A stretch of DNA of 33,953 nt from Planctomycetia bacterium (GCA_016200145.1 JACQFH010000023.1:1-33953); one strand, 5' to 3'. Shown: positions 16,182-24,678, counted from the first letter of the stretch. Notes: a model not told the origin generated them from the sequence alone. Translations and numbers: made by a program.

Positions 16182-17711
16182 TCACTTGTTGTTGATCGTC
16201 ACCCCGGGCCAGTCGTCGGTGCGGAACGGAGTGAGCGGCAGCCCGCCGCCGTTGTACATGTTGACGACCGGGTTGTCGGCCCAGCCGTACCGCACGGCCA
16301 CCGGCTTATCGATGCCTGCCGCCAAAACTTCGACCTTGCCGTCCGGCAGGATCTTGGCGGTGCCCCATACGAACTTCTTATCTTCACCGGCGATGGCAAA
16401 GCCACGCGGCTCGTTGACGTCGAAGGGGCGCCAGCCGCCGTCAACGTGGTCGAACGTCAGCACGATCTTGTTGCCCTGCACGTCCATCGACTTGTATTGC
16501 GGGCTGTGATACCAGACGTGGAATCCGTAGTCCTTCGCCAGGGCCCAGCGGGCGAGGCGGCGGCCGACGTCGACTTTATTCTTGGGATGAATGTCTTTCC
16601 CCTCGCCGATGTCGATGATCACGGCTTCGCCCGTGTTCGGTAGTTTCGACATCGTCATCGTCTGGGCTTCGCGCAGCTCGGCCCAGTCGCTCTCGAATTG
16701 ATTGGGGTTCTCTGGCTTGTGGTCGGCGAGCTGCACCCAGTAGAAGGGGAAGTCTCCCTGGCCCCACTCGTCGCGCCAGCTCTTGATCATCAGCGGAAAC
16801 AGGTCGCGGTACTGATACGCGCGGCCGGCGTTTGATTCTCCCTGGTACCAGATCGCCCCCTTGATTCCGTACCCCAGGTGTGACTTGAGCACGCCGTTGT
16901 AGATGTTCGCCGGGCGATGGTTGCCTCCCATATTCTGCTTCAGGCCGGCGACCTGCTTCTTCTGGTCTTCGTTGAGGTCTGACTTGGCCGACAGTTCGGC
17001 GAACAGCGATTCATTCTTTGCCCAGCCTTCGAGCATCGGTTTGTACTTTTCGTCCGCGGCGAGCAGGTCGCGGCGAATCCAGGCTTCGCAGGCCGAGCCA
17101 CCCCAGGCGTTGTTGATCATCCCCACGGGAACGTCCAGAGTCTGATGAAGCTGCCTGGCGAAGTAATACCCGACGGCCGAGAAATCGCCGACGTTGTCGG
17201 GCATACAGACCTTCCATCTACTTTCCGGATGCGTCCAGATCGGTTCCTGTACTCCGATTCGCGGGAAGTTGATCATGCGGATCCTGGGAAACTTCGCGGT
17301 GAGTTTTTCGAGATCGGGATCGTTCGAGATATTAACCGACCACTGCATGTTGGACTGGCCCGAACAGATCCAGACTTCGCCGACGAGTACGTCGTCGATC
17401 TTGATTTCGTTCGAGCCTTTGACGGCGAGCACGTAGGGACCACCCACGGGAAGCGGATCGAGGGCCACCTGCCACTTGCCATCGGCGCCGGCAGAGACCT
17501 TCTGCGTCTGCTTGTCGATGGTGACGGTGACCGCCTCGCCTGCGCCGGCCGTGCCCCAGACACGGTTCTTCTGACCCTGCTGCAGCACCATGTGGTCGGT
17601 GAAGATGTTGGGCAACTTGACTTCAGCCTGCGCCACGTTTCCTGCCAGCAGGACCAGGGCCGCGCTCGCCAGAGCTCCATTCCAAATCGTCCGCCACAAT
17701 GCCTTCTGCAT
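16182..17711 (-). CDS. Secreted sialate O-acetylesterase
   Basis: A 509-aa enzyme of the SASA/SGNH-hydrolase family, which removes O-acetyl groups from sialic acids or other acetylated sugars. A signal peptide covers about 1-29. Residues 31-110 form the N-terminal beta domain (LPNIFTDHMVLQQ, the usual family opening). The catalytic block follows: Ser120 in WICSGQSNMQW, GYYFARQLHQTLDVPVGMINNAWGGSACEAWI, and GAIWYQGESNAG, all typical of the family; a C-terminal Ig-like domain ends it. AGGAGC lies 8 nt before the ATG. It follows the isomerase-like gene after 163 nt on the same strand and ends at an intrinsic terminator. With the sialidase-like and NagA-like genes nearby it suggests breakdown of acetylated amino sugars. 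Confidence 0.93.
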   Translation of the reverse strand: MQKALWRTIWNGALASAALVLLAGNVAQAEVKLPNIFTDHMVLQQGQKNRVWGTAGAGEAVTVTIDKQTQKVSAGADGKWQVALDPLPVGGPYVLAVKGSNEIKIDDVLVGEVWICSGQSNMQWSVNISNDPDLEKLTAKFPRIRMINFPRIGVQEPIWTHPESRWKVCMPDNVGDFSAVGYYFARQLHQTLDVPVGMINNAWGGSACEAWIRRDLLAADEKYKPMLEGWAKNESLFAELSAKSDLNEDQKKQVAGLKQNMGGNHRPANIYNGVLKSHLGYGIKGAIWYQGESNAGRAYQYRDLFPLMIKSWRDEWGQGDFPFYWVQLADHKPENPNQFESDWAELREAQTMTMSKLPNTGEAVIIDIGEGKDIHPKNKVDVGRRLARWALAKDYGFHVWYHSPQYKSMDVQGNKIVLTFDHVDGGWRPFDVNEPRGFAIAGEDKKFVWGTAKILPDGKVEVLAAGIDKPVAVRYGWADNPVVNMYNGGGLPLTPFRTDDWPGVTINNK

Positions 17712-17843
17712 GAGTCGTGCTCCTGATCGGGATGTCTATCATCGGGGGAACGGTGATCCAGCGACGCCAGCCAGTGTTCCCCGCCCTTAGAACGGATAAC
17801 GGTCCGCCAGTATACCGGAGCCGCGGGGATAGCAACACTTATT

Positions 17844-17876
17844 GAATGCGGAGTGAGGAGTTCGGAATGCGGAATC
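17844..17876. repeat. Degenerate GAATGCGGA repeat
   Basis: GAATGCGGA occurs at 17844-17852 and again, extended, at 17865-17873, separated by GTGAGGAGTTCG. The second copy overlaps the stop codon of the isomerase-like gene, so its last codons may derive from the repeat. Strings of this kind are common filler between genes in planctomycete genomes, as far as I recall. Confidence 0.5.
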
Positions 17877-18813
17877 AGCGGCGGACGCCGGCTTCGCGCA
17901 TCGCGGGGGCCAGCTTTTCGTAGACCGTGCGGGCCGCGGCCAGCGGGTCGTAGCCGGCGCGCGTGCTGATCTGGGCACTGACCTCGGCGACCACCGGTCC
18001 GCGATAACCGGCTGTCGCAACCTGCCGCAGGTACGCGGCATAGTCGATCTGCCCCTCGCCGGCCAGAAGGAATTCGAACTTCTCAGCCGTTCCGCGGGCG
18101 TCTTTGACGTGGATGAACGAAGTGTGTGGCATGAGCGCGGCCACCGTCTCGGCCAGCGGCAAGCCTTGCAGCCAGAAATGGCTGTAATCGAAAGCCAGTC
18201 TGATCCAGCGGCTGTCGACCTGGCGCATCAGCCACAAGGCCCTCTCGGGATTCTGCAGGGCGTTCGAGACGTGCGGCTTGACGGCAATGACCGTCTGCGC
18301 CGCGGCCGCTGTCTCGGCCCACCTCTGCAGACGTTCCGCCAGGCGGTCTTTGATCTGGTCCCACTCGGCCGGCTTGCCCCCCAGTACGGTCTCGATGACC
18401 GGCGGCAATTGCGGTGAGAGTGCATGCCCCAATTCAGCCGCCGCCTTCAGGCGATCGAGATTGGCCGCGTGTGTCGCATCGTCGGCCGGCTCGTGCAGGT
18501 TTTCCATCAGGGCGCAGAGCGCGAGACCCAGGTCTTTGATCTGCCCGGCCAGCTCGCGGCGGTCGCCGGCCGTCAGGTTCTTCGGTTCAGTCGGCCAGTC
18601 AGCATTGGCGACCAGCTCGATCGCGTCGTAACCGATCTTTGCGCACGCGGCGAGCGCTTCGGCCACCGGAACGCTCTTCATGCCGTACAGGCTGAACCCG
18701 AGGGGCAGTGCTTTCGCGCGGGCCCTGTCGTCTGCGAATAGAATCCTGGCCGGCCAACCACCTGCCGCTGCGCCCAGGCTGGTCAGGAAGGACCTGCGCG
18801 TCAGATCGGGCAT
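17875..18813 (-). CDS. Tat-exported sugar phosphate isomerase/epimerase-like TIM-barrel protein
   Basis: A 312-aa protein. Residues 5-13 are a twin-arginine motif (TRRSFLTSLG), so it is probably exported. Residues about 35-300 form the xylose-isomerase-like TIM barrel (AP endonuclease family 2): GFSLYGMKS on beta-1, KIGYDAIELV, VKPHVSN, LAFDYSHFWLQG, SFIHVKDARG and PVVAEVSAQ carry the Glu, His and Asp positions that bind a divalent metal in this fold. It starts 10 nt after the stop of the STAS gene, so both are likely cotranscribed. Planctomycetes encode many such proteins near Gfo/Idh/MocA dehydrogenases, and one lies just upstream here; a role in oxidising and isomerising an unusual sugar is plausible. 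Confidence 0.87.
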   Translation of the reverse strand: MPDLTRRSFLTSLGAAAGGWPARILFADDRARAKALPLGFSLYGMKSVPVAEALAACAKIGYDAIELVANADWPTEPKNLTAGDRRELAGQIKDLGLALCALMENLHEPADDATHAANLDRLKAAAELGHALSPQLPPVIETVLGGKPAEWDQIKDRLAERLQRWAETAAAAQTVIAVKPHVSNALQNPERALWLMRQVDSRWIRLAFDYSHFWLQGLPLAETVAALMPHTSFIHVKDARGTAEKFEFLLAGEGQIDYAAYLRQVATAGYRGPVVAEVSAQISTRAGYDPLAAARTVYEKLAPAMREAGVRR

Positions 18814-18823
18814 ACGCAGGCCC

Positions 18824-19237
18824 TTATTTTGCAGCCGGGCGGATCGTGAACATGGGGGCCAGGCGCGTGATCCGCAGCACTTCGACGATGTCGGGAACCG
18901 GGTTCAGCAGCTCGACCTCGGTACCCCGTTTCTTGAGCGTCACCAGAAGGCCCAGCATGCCACTCGGCAGAATCTTGACGCCGGCCAGTTCGAACGCCAG
19001 GACTTTGCAGCCAAAATCCTGCACGTACTTGAGCAACTGACTGCGGTACGCGGCGATGCACAATTCGTCCGGGACCGTTTTCGAATTGAAGCCAACGATC
19101 GCCCGCTCTCCGTCGCGAACGAACGTCAACAGATTGGGGTCGGCGTTCGCGTCTTTGAGAATGCCGGATTCGTCGTCCGAAACGGTTTCGTCGGCCGGGT
19201 CCGGCTCGCCGAGGACGAAGTCGTCATCGTCGGGCAT
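18824..19237 (-). CDS. STAS-domain protein (anti-anti-sigma-like)
   Basis: A 137-aa cytoplasmic protein. The first 30 residues are very acidic and probably unstructured. Residues 36-130 fit a STAS domain: TFVRDGERAIVGF, VLAFELAGVKILPSGMLGLLVTLKKRG, VELLNPVPDIVEVLRITRL. Ser92 in LPSGML occupies the place of the regulatory Ser of SpoIIAA-type antagonists, which release a sigma factor from its anti-sigma kinase. No anti-sigma kinase or phosphatase gene is adjacent. The gene sits 10 nt before an isomerase-like gene and about 110 nt after a Gfo/Idh/MocA gene on the same strand, an odd setting for a regulator. Confidence 0.85.
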   Translation of the reverse strand: MPDDDDFVLGEPDPADETVSDDESGILKDANADPNLLTFVRDGERAIVGFNSKTVPDELCIAAYRSQLLKYVQDFGCKVLAFELAGVKILPSGMLGLLVTLKKRGTEVELLNPVPDIVEVLRITRLAPMFTIRPAAK

Positions 19238-19328
19238 GATCGAGAGTCTCCCACGCAGTCAAGAATGGCCCAGCGCCCGCAGGCGCACAGTGCATTTCAG
19301 TGTAGCGTGGTGAACGACCGGAAGATAT

Positions 19329-19348
19329 GTCAGGCTGGAAAGCCTGAC
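19329..19348. repeat. Perfect hairpin repeat at the stop of the oxidoreductase gene
   Basis: GTCAGGCT (19329-19336) and AGCCTGAC (19341-19348) pair perfectly around the loop GGAA. The hairpin starts immediately after the minus-strand stop codon (19349-19351). I recognise this string, with its translated form VGQAFQPD on the minus strand, as a very common dispersed element of planctomycete genomes; that is recall, not a search. There is no T tract, so it is not a classic terminator, though it could protect the 3' end of the transcript. A second small hairpin (GCGCC-CGCA-GGCGC) lies near 19273-19286. Confidence 0.7.
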
Positions 19349-20332
19349 CTACTTCGCGCACGCGTCGAGCCGTTCCATCCAAGACTGAACCTGGAGGGCG
19401 TCGGCATACGTTGCCCCGGCGGGGACCGGTTCCAACTCGCGCACGACCCGGCAGAAGCAGCGCAGCTCTTCGGCCATCATGCCCGTCGCGCCCGATTGTC
19501 CCGCGCGAATCTCCAGTCCCAGCGGCCATTCCGCCTGCCTGCCCCAGACTTCGATCGGTCGCGGATTGGGTGAAATACGGGCGCTCCAGTCCGCGCCGAA
19601 GACTTCCATCCGATCGAAGCCCCGCGGCGGCATCCCTGCCGGCGTCAGGTACGACGCCGCGAATGAACTGACCGCGCCAGTGCCCCACTTGAGCTGCGCC
19701 AGCGCCAGGTCGATGGCCCCCTCAGCCGTGCGATGATACTGAGCACTGAAGTGTACCGGCTCGGCCCGATCGAGCAGCACCTGTGCGGCGTACAGGTCGT
19801 GTACCATCGTCGCATGCAGAGGGTTCTCTCCCTGAAACTGCTGGACGATGCTGGCCGGACGGTGGCGCACACAATCCACGTGGACGATCGGTCCGCGCTT
19901 GAGCACTTCGCTTCGCAACTGCTGAAACTCGCTGTTGAACAGGACGATGTGCCCCAGCATCAGGTTCGCGGAATCGGGCCGGACCAGCGCCGCGAGCGAG
20001 CGGGCCTCGGCCAGGTTGTCGGCCACCGGCTTTTCAAGCAATACTTTTTTGCCGGCGTCGAGCAGACGCCTGGTGACAGCCACGTGCGCGGCGGTCGTGC
20101 AGGCGACGATCCAGGCTTCGGCGGATGATTCTTCCAGCGCCCGGTCGAGGTTCGTCCAGCCGGGCACGCCCGGCAATTCAGCCGCCAGCGAGTCCAGGCT
20201 CGCCTGCCGGCGGGCGACCAGGCCGACAAGCTCGGCCTCGGCCAGTCCCGCCGCAGTCAGCGCGTGCAATCGCCCGAACCGGCCGAGGCCGATTACGCCG
20301 AGTTTCACGGGCTCGAAATTGGACCTTGTCAT
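19349..20332 (-). CDS. Gfo/Idh/MocA family oxidoreductase
   Basis: A 327-aa NAD(P)-dependent sugar dehydrogenase-like protein without a signal peptide. The N-terminal Rossmann fold has GLGRFGRLH at 15-23 and the family's EKP motif at 100-102 (VLLEKPVADNLAEA), where the Lys takes part in catalysis. The C-terminal alpha/beta domain (about 125-320) carries HDLYAAQVLL, matching the usual [HG]xxD region. The substrate is probably a sugar or cyclitol; the neighbours (isomerase-like protein and O-acetylesterase downstream) agree. It is divergent from the EEP-family gene with 158 nt between. The stop is followed directly by a hairpin repeat. Confidence 0.92.
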   Translation of the reverse strand: MTRSNFEPVKLGVIGLGRFGRLHALTAAGLAEAELVGLVARRQASLDSLAAELPGVPGWTNLDRALEESSAEAWIVACTTAAHVAVTRRLLDAGKKVLLEKPVADNLAEARSLAALVRPDSANLMLGHIVLFNSEFQQLRSEVLKRGPIVHVDCVRHRPASIVQQFQGENPLHATMVHDLYAAQVLLDRAEPVHFSAQYHRTAEGAIDLALAQLKWGTGAVSSFAASYLTPAGMPPRGFDRMEVFGADWSARISPNPRPIEVWGRQAEWPLGLEIRAGQSGATGMMAEELRCFCRVVRELEPVPAGATYADALQVQSWMERLDACAK

Positions 20333-20490
20333 GGCGTTTCGGTTCTCATTGTAGCTCGGACTTGCATTGCGACGTAATCATTCTAACACCGCGCCATCGT
20401 TTCCCTTGAGCCTGCCAAGTTCCTCGCCCGGCACCATATCTTGCAGTAGAATCGGCCGAACCGTCGTCACTGCGGCCCTGATCGACATCC

Positions 20491-21219
20491 ATGAGATTTC
20501 AGCTCGTCACGTATAATATCCACAAGGGGATCGGCGGAGTCGACCGGCGCTATCGTCCCGAGCGGATCGTCGAAGCGCTGCAGCACCATCAGCCCGATAT
20601 CGTGCTGCTGCAGGAAGTCGATGACGGCGTTCCCCGGTCGCGGCATCACCGGCAGGTCGATCTGCTGGGAGACGCGCTCGAGCTGCCGCACCGCGCATAC
20701 TATTCGAACGTCCGGCTGCGGACGGGAGTCTACGGCAACGCAATCCTCAGCCGGTTTCCGCTGTCGGACCTGCACAACATCGATTTGACGATCCCCCTCA
20801 AGAAACGGCGCGGCGCCGTGGCGGGGCGCTGTCACATCCAGGGTGCAAACGGGCACATGCATACGCTGCTGCTCGTCAACGCCCATCTTGGATTGGCTGA
20901 ATTCGAGCGCAAGATTCAGATCCGCCGCATTCTCGAAGGCAACATCCTGAAAGGGGTGCACCATCAGACGGCGGTGATCATCGCAGGGGACATGAACGAC
21001 TTCTGGCACGGACAGGGACGCAAGCTGTTCCTGCCGGCGGGCTTTCAGTCGGCAACCGGCCCGATCCGAACGTTTCCTGCATTCATGCCGCTGCGGGCTC
21101 TCGATCGCATCTACTATCGGGGCCGCGTGATTCTGCACAATGCCCATGCGTCGCGGACCAAAGTCGCTCGCCGGGCGTCCGACCATCTGCCGCTGGTCGC
21201 TGATTTCGAAATGACCTGA
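20491..21219 (+). CDS. Endonuclease/exonuclease/phosphatase (EEP) family protein
   Basis: A 242-aa protein of the DNase I/exonuclease III/sphingomyelinase superfamily. Key residues are in order: Asn9 in TYNIHKG, Glu42 in LLQEVDD, His132 in VNAHLG, Asp167 and Asn169 in AGDMND, Asp205 (LDRIYY), and the final Asp231-His232 in SDHLPLV. This set binds Mg2+ and cuts phosphodiester bonds. The TYNIHKGIGG opening is typical of the bacterial branch that often sits near cardiolipin synthase genes, so the substrate may be a phospholipid or nucleic acid. No signal peptide is present. The next gene (NagA-like) starts 23 nt downstream, so cotranscription is likely. Confidence 0.92.
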   Translation: MRFQLVTYNIHKGIGGVDRRYRPERIVEALQHHQPDIVLLQEVDDGVPRSRHHRQVDLLGDALELPHRAYYSNVRLRTGVYGNAILSRFPLSDLHNIDLTIPLKKRRGAVAGRCHIQGANGHMHTLLLVNAHLGLAEFERKIQIRRILEGNILKGVHHQTAVIIAGDMNDFWHGQGRKLFLPAGFQSATGPIRTFPAFMPLRALDRIYYRGRVILHNAHASRTKVARRASDHLPLVADFEMT

Positions 21220-21242
21220 AGCAACTGCCCGGGAAGTCACCA

Positions 21243-22448
21243 ATGCCAGCCCCTCTCGTCTTTCGCGGACAGATCGTATTGCCCGATTCCATCGTGCGCG
21301 GCGCACTGGTCGTGCGCGACGGACGAATCGCCGAGCGGCTCGACGAAGCCGCCGCGCCGCCCACCGGGGCCACGATCGTGGATGCCGGCGACGGCTACCT
21401 CGCCCCTGGTTTCGTCGATCTGCACGTGCACGGCGGCGCCGGCGGCGACTTCATGGATGGGACCGACGAGTCGTTTCAACTGGCGTTGAAATCGCACGCC
21501 CGGCACGGCACGACGCGGATGGCGATCACGACGACCGTCGCCCGGCACGATCAGATTCTGGCGACGCTCGCGCTCGCCCGGAAATACCGGGCCGCCCCGG
21601 AACCGAACGGCGCCCGCGTGATGGGGGCCCATTTCTACGGCCCGTACTTTCGGAAGGAGGCAAGGGGAGCCCACCCGGGCGCTGAAATCCGGCCGCCCGT
21701 CGAACGGGAATACGCACAATACCTCGAATACGCCGACGACCTGGTGACGGCGACCGTCGCCCCGGAACTGCCGGGTGCGAAAGAGTTCGCTCTCGCGTGC
21801 CGGCAGAAAGGCGTGCGGACGAACGTCGGCCATTCGTGGGCGACGTCTGCACAGATGACCGAAGCGGTCGCCTGGGGCGTGCGGCATGTCGATCATCTGT
21901 TCTGTGCGATGTCCGACAAGAGCAAGCTGCGGCAGTTTCAGATGTACCCCATGCAGGGGGGCGTGCTCGAAGCGACGCTGTACTACGACGAGCTGACGAC
22001 CGAAGTCATCGCCGACGGCAAGCATCTCGATGCGGGCCTCCTGCAACTCGCCCTGAAGATCAAAGGTCCAGACCGGCTGGCACTGGTTACCGACTGCAGC
22101 CGCGCGCTCGACATGCCCGACGGCCGCGATTACCTGATCGGTCCGAGCGACGGGGGCGAGCCGTTCACGAAACACGACGGGGTGGGCATGCTGCCTGATC
22201 TCTCGGCCCTGGCGTCGAGCGTGGAAGGGATGGACCACATGATCCGCACGTTCCGGCAGCTCACGGGCCGTCCCCTGTGGGAAGTGATGCGAATGGCGTC
22301 ACTCACGCCGGCCCGCATCGCCGGCCGCGACGGCGAACTCGGCAGCCTCGAACGCGGCAAACGGGCCGACGTCGTCGTTCTCGACCGCGACCTCGCCGTC
22401 CGGCGCGTATTTGTGGACGGCGCGGAATTGCAGATTCGCACCACATGA
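21243..22448 (+). CDS. nagA: N-acetylglucosamine-6-phosphate deacetylase-like amidohydrolase (variant active site)
   Basis: A 401-aa TIM-barrel amidohydrolase closest to NagA, which removes acetate from GlcNAc-6-phosphate. Visible landmarks: GFVDLHVHGGAGGDF (HxH at 61-63), GAHP (His144), NVGHSW (His197), VDHLF (His218), IADGKH (His261), VTDC with catalytic Asp284, and the C-terminal DGELGSLERGKRADVVVLD. Two changes stand out. The metal-binding Glu of the usual HLEGP motif is replaced by Tyr132 (HFYGPYF), and the Asn of HLxNAM is Cys (HLFCAM). The substrate or metal use may differ, so the symbol is tentative. GGGAAG precedes the ATG. The stop overlaps a possible ATG of the next gene; the following BNR gene suggests an amino-sugar pathway. 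Confidence 0.85.
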   Translation: MPAPLVFRGQIVLPDSIVRGALVVRDGRIAERLDEAAAPPTGATIVDAGDGYLAPGFVDLHVHGGAGGDFMDGTDESFQLALKSHARHGTTRMAITTTVARHDQILATLALARKYRAAPEPNGARVMGAHFYGPYFRKEARGAHPGAEIRPPVEREYAQYLEYADDLVTATVAPELPGAKEFALACRQKGVRTNVGHSWATSAQMTEAVAWGVRHVDHLFCAMSDKSKLRQFQMYPMQGGVLEATLYYDELTTEVIADGKHLDAGLLQLALKIKGPDRLALVTDCSRALDMPDGRDYLIGPSDGGEPFTKHDGVGMLPDLSALASSVEGMDHMIRTFRQLTGRPLWEVMRMASLTPARIAGRDGELGSLERGKRADVVVLDRDLAVRRVFVDGAELQIRTT

Positions 22449-22474
22449 TCGCTGTACCTCAGAAGGTCGTAGCC

Positions 22475-23722
22475 ATGATGCCCTTTCCATTCGATAACTT
22501 TCGATACCGGTGCCGATCATTGATCGGAGTCGCCACGCTGTTGATGGCGCAGTTCGCCGCCTCCGCCCTTTTCGCCGCCGAACCGCTGGCGTTCGACGTG
22601 CAGACGACTGTCGCGCACCAGGAGCTGAATCCCAAATACTGCTGGTTCCATCCGCGTGCGGCCGCGCTCCCCGCGTTCGGAAAAGGGGGGCGGCCCGCGG
22701 TCATCGTGACGATCCAGAAGCACCTCGGAACGAGCGACCATTATTCCGGGCTCTGTTTCCTGCGCACCGACGACCTGGGAACAACCTGGACCGGGCCCAC
22801 CGAGATTCCCGAGCTGGCCTGGTACAAAGATGGTGCCGGCGAAATGATCAGCGTCTGCGACGTCACGCCCGGCTGGCATGCCGCCTCTGGCCGCATGCTG
22901 GCCATCGGAATCAAGCTGCGATACGACGCGGCTGGAAAGCAACTCCTCGACAAGCCGCGCTCTCACGAGTGTGCTTATGCAACGTACGACCCCAAATCGA
23001 ACGCCTGGTCGAAGTGGCGCATGCTCGAAATGCCCGAGACCGAAACGAAGTTCTTTCTCGTGGCGCCCGGCTGCGTCCAATGGCTCGTCAAACCCGACGG
23101 CACGATTCTGCTGCCCATGTATTTCAAGGGCCAGGCGGGCGACGATTATTCGGCGACCGTGTTGCATTGCCGCTTCGACGGCGAGACTCTGAAATACATC
23201 GTGCACGGCGACGAGCTGGCCATCCAGGGGGGGCGCGGTTTCGCCGAGCCTTCGCTGGCGCACTTCCGGGACAAGTATTACCTGACGCTGCGCAACGACG
23301 CGCGGGGCTACGTCACCACGAGCGACGACGGATTGAAATTCGCGCCATATAAGCCCTGGACGTTCGACGACGGGCAAGACCTGGGAAGCTACAACACGCA
23401 GGCCCACTGGCTCGTCCACAGCGACGGGCTGTTCTTGAGCTATACCCGCCGTGGCGCGAACAACGACCACATCGCCAGAAACCGGGCGCCCCTGTTCCTG
23501 GCGCAGGTCGATCCCGAAACACTGCGCGTGATGCGCAGCACCGAAAAAGTGCTGATACCCGAACGGGGAGTGATGCTCGGTAACTTCGGTGCGGCGGCGA
23601 TCACTCCTGAGGAATCGTGGGTCACTGATTCCGAGTTTCTCGTGGCCGATAAACCTCACCCGCGCGGCGCCGACGGCAGCACCTGGGTCGCCAAAGTCCG
23701 CTGGTCACGTCCGAGACGCTGA
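22475..23722 (+). CDS. Secreted BNR-repeat sialidase-like protein
   Basis: A 415-aa exported protein with a signal peptide (about residues 1-34, ending LFAAE). The mature part resembles the six-bladed sialidase/neuraminidase propeller: LRTDDLGTTWTGPTE is an Asp-box (S/T-x-D-x-G-x-T-W), VTTSDDGLKFAPYKP a second, degenerate one. The set of three catalytic arginines and Tyr/Glu of true sialidases could not be placed with certainty, so it may cleave or only bind a glycan. The ATG at 22475 is chosen because AGAAGG lies 8 nt upstream; an earlier in-frame ATG at 22445 overlaps the stop of the NagA-like gene (ATGA). The next gene begins one nucleotide after its stop, so the operon continues. Confidence 0.82.
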   Translation: MMPFPFDNFRYRCRSLIGVATLLMAQFAASALFAAEPLAFDVQTTVAHQELNPKYCWFHPRAAALPAFGKGGRPAVIVTIQKHLGTSDHYSGLCFLRTDDLGTTWTGPTEIPELAWYKDGAGEMISVCDVTPGWHAASGRMLAIGIKLRYDAAGKQLLDKPRSHECAYATYDPKSNAWSKWRMLEMPETETKFFLVAPGCVQWLVKPDGTILLPMYFKGQAGDDYSATVLHCRFDGETLKYIVHGDELAIQGGRGFAEPSLAHFRDKYYLTLRNDARGYVTTSDDGLKFAPYKPWTFDDGQDLGSYNTQAHWLVHSDGLFLSYTRRGANNDHIARNRAPLFLAQVDPETLRVMRSTEKVLIPERGVMLGNFGAAAITPEESWVTDSEFLVADKPHPRGADGSTWVAKVRWSRPRR

Positions 23723-23723
23723 T

Positions 23724-24635
23724 ATGCCCGAAAACTCCACGGCGTCGGGTTGGCGGCTGGTGCTCACGCTTGATCGGGAGCGCCGCGTGATCGGTGGATC
23801 GGCGGTCGAACTGCGCCTCGCCCTCAGGAGAGGGGCCGACCTGCGAATCTATTCCGAGTTTTATCACGACGAGCACATCGACCCCGGCTCGGACAATCAC
23901 GATCTGATCCAGGAATCGATGGACATGCGGGCGACGTATCTCGTCGATGAGCGCTGGGCCGCGGGCGTCCTGACGCTGCGTCAACCGGTCGAGCTTCCCG
24001 ACCGGTTCGGGCCAAAGCCGTCACTTTCTCTGTTTCTCTACAACGAAGACGGGCAGCAGGCGATCGCCCGGCCATTTCTCGACGGTGCACCTGCAACCGG
24101 TCCGTTCGGACCGTCGCCGCCGGCCGACCACTCCCGCATGCCCAAATACCGTGAGCTCGACCGTTGGGACGACAAGACGAATGCCCCTTCGAGCAACTTC
24201 ATCTACGAGTTCGAAACGCTCAAGTATTTCGTTCGCGAAGACTGGCGCGAGGTCTTGCACCACGCGGCCGATGGAACCGCGCTGTCGGGCTCGATCGACG
24301 CTCTGGCCGAGGCTTTTCGTCGCGGTGCCGAATTCAAGATTGCGATTCGCGGCCTGTGTGGCGATCTCGCTGGCGGCGGCGCTCTGCCTCACGAAGTCAT
24401 GATTCAACTTGGCTCGTGTTACTATTACACGCAGCAGAAACTGTTCATTGCCGGTGCGCATCCCGCGCCGCGCATTTGCCCGCAGATTCCCATGTGTTAT
24501 GCGTCTCGCGGGTGGGACTACACCTGGCTCCTGCCGCGCACCGACGGCCATGTCGCGCTGCTGATCTACGACCCCTATACGCTGATCCCGCGTCGCGCGT
24601 TCGGACGCTTCGAGATGCGCTGGTTCTGCCGGTAA
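23724..24635 (+). CDS. Hypothetical protein, 303 aa, in the NagA-sialidase operon
   Basis: Not recognised as a named family. The protein has no signal peptide and alternates strands and loops. Its first 90 residues form a probable beta-sandwich (GWRLVLTLDRERRVIGGSAV, LRIYSEFYHDEHIDPGSDNHDL). The last part has an aromatic stretch (MIQLGSCYYYTQQKLFIAG, SRGWDYTWLLPRTDGHVALLIYDPYTL) ending in RFEMRWFCR. I think similar proteins of unknown function occur in other planctomycetes, but this is memory without a search. The ATG follows the stop of the sialidase-like gene with a single nucleotide between, so the two are translationally coupled. An in-frame extension upstream to 23589 lies inside the previous gene and is unlikely. 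Confidence 0.8.
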   Translation: MPENSTASGWRLVLTLDRERRVIGGSAVELRLALRRGADLRIYSEFYHDEHIDPGSDNHDLIQESMDMRATYLVDERWAAGVLTLRQPVELPDRFGPKPSLSLFLYNEDGQQAIARPFLDGAPATGPFGPSPPADHSRMPKYRELDRWDDKTNAPSSNFIYEFETLKYFVREDWREVLHHAADGTALSGSIDALAEAFRRGAEFKIAIRGLCGDLAGGGALPHEVMIQLGSCYYYTQQKLFIAGAHPAPRICPQIPMCYASRGWDYTWLLPRTDGHVALLIYDPYTLIPRRAFGRFEMRWFCR

Positions 24636-24678
24636 GGCTCTGCGCTGCTCACTTCGCGGATCAAACCAGCGAGTCGGG

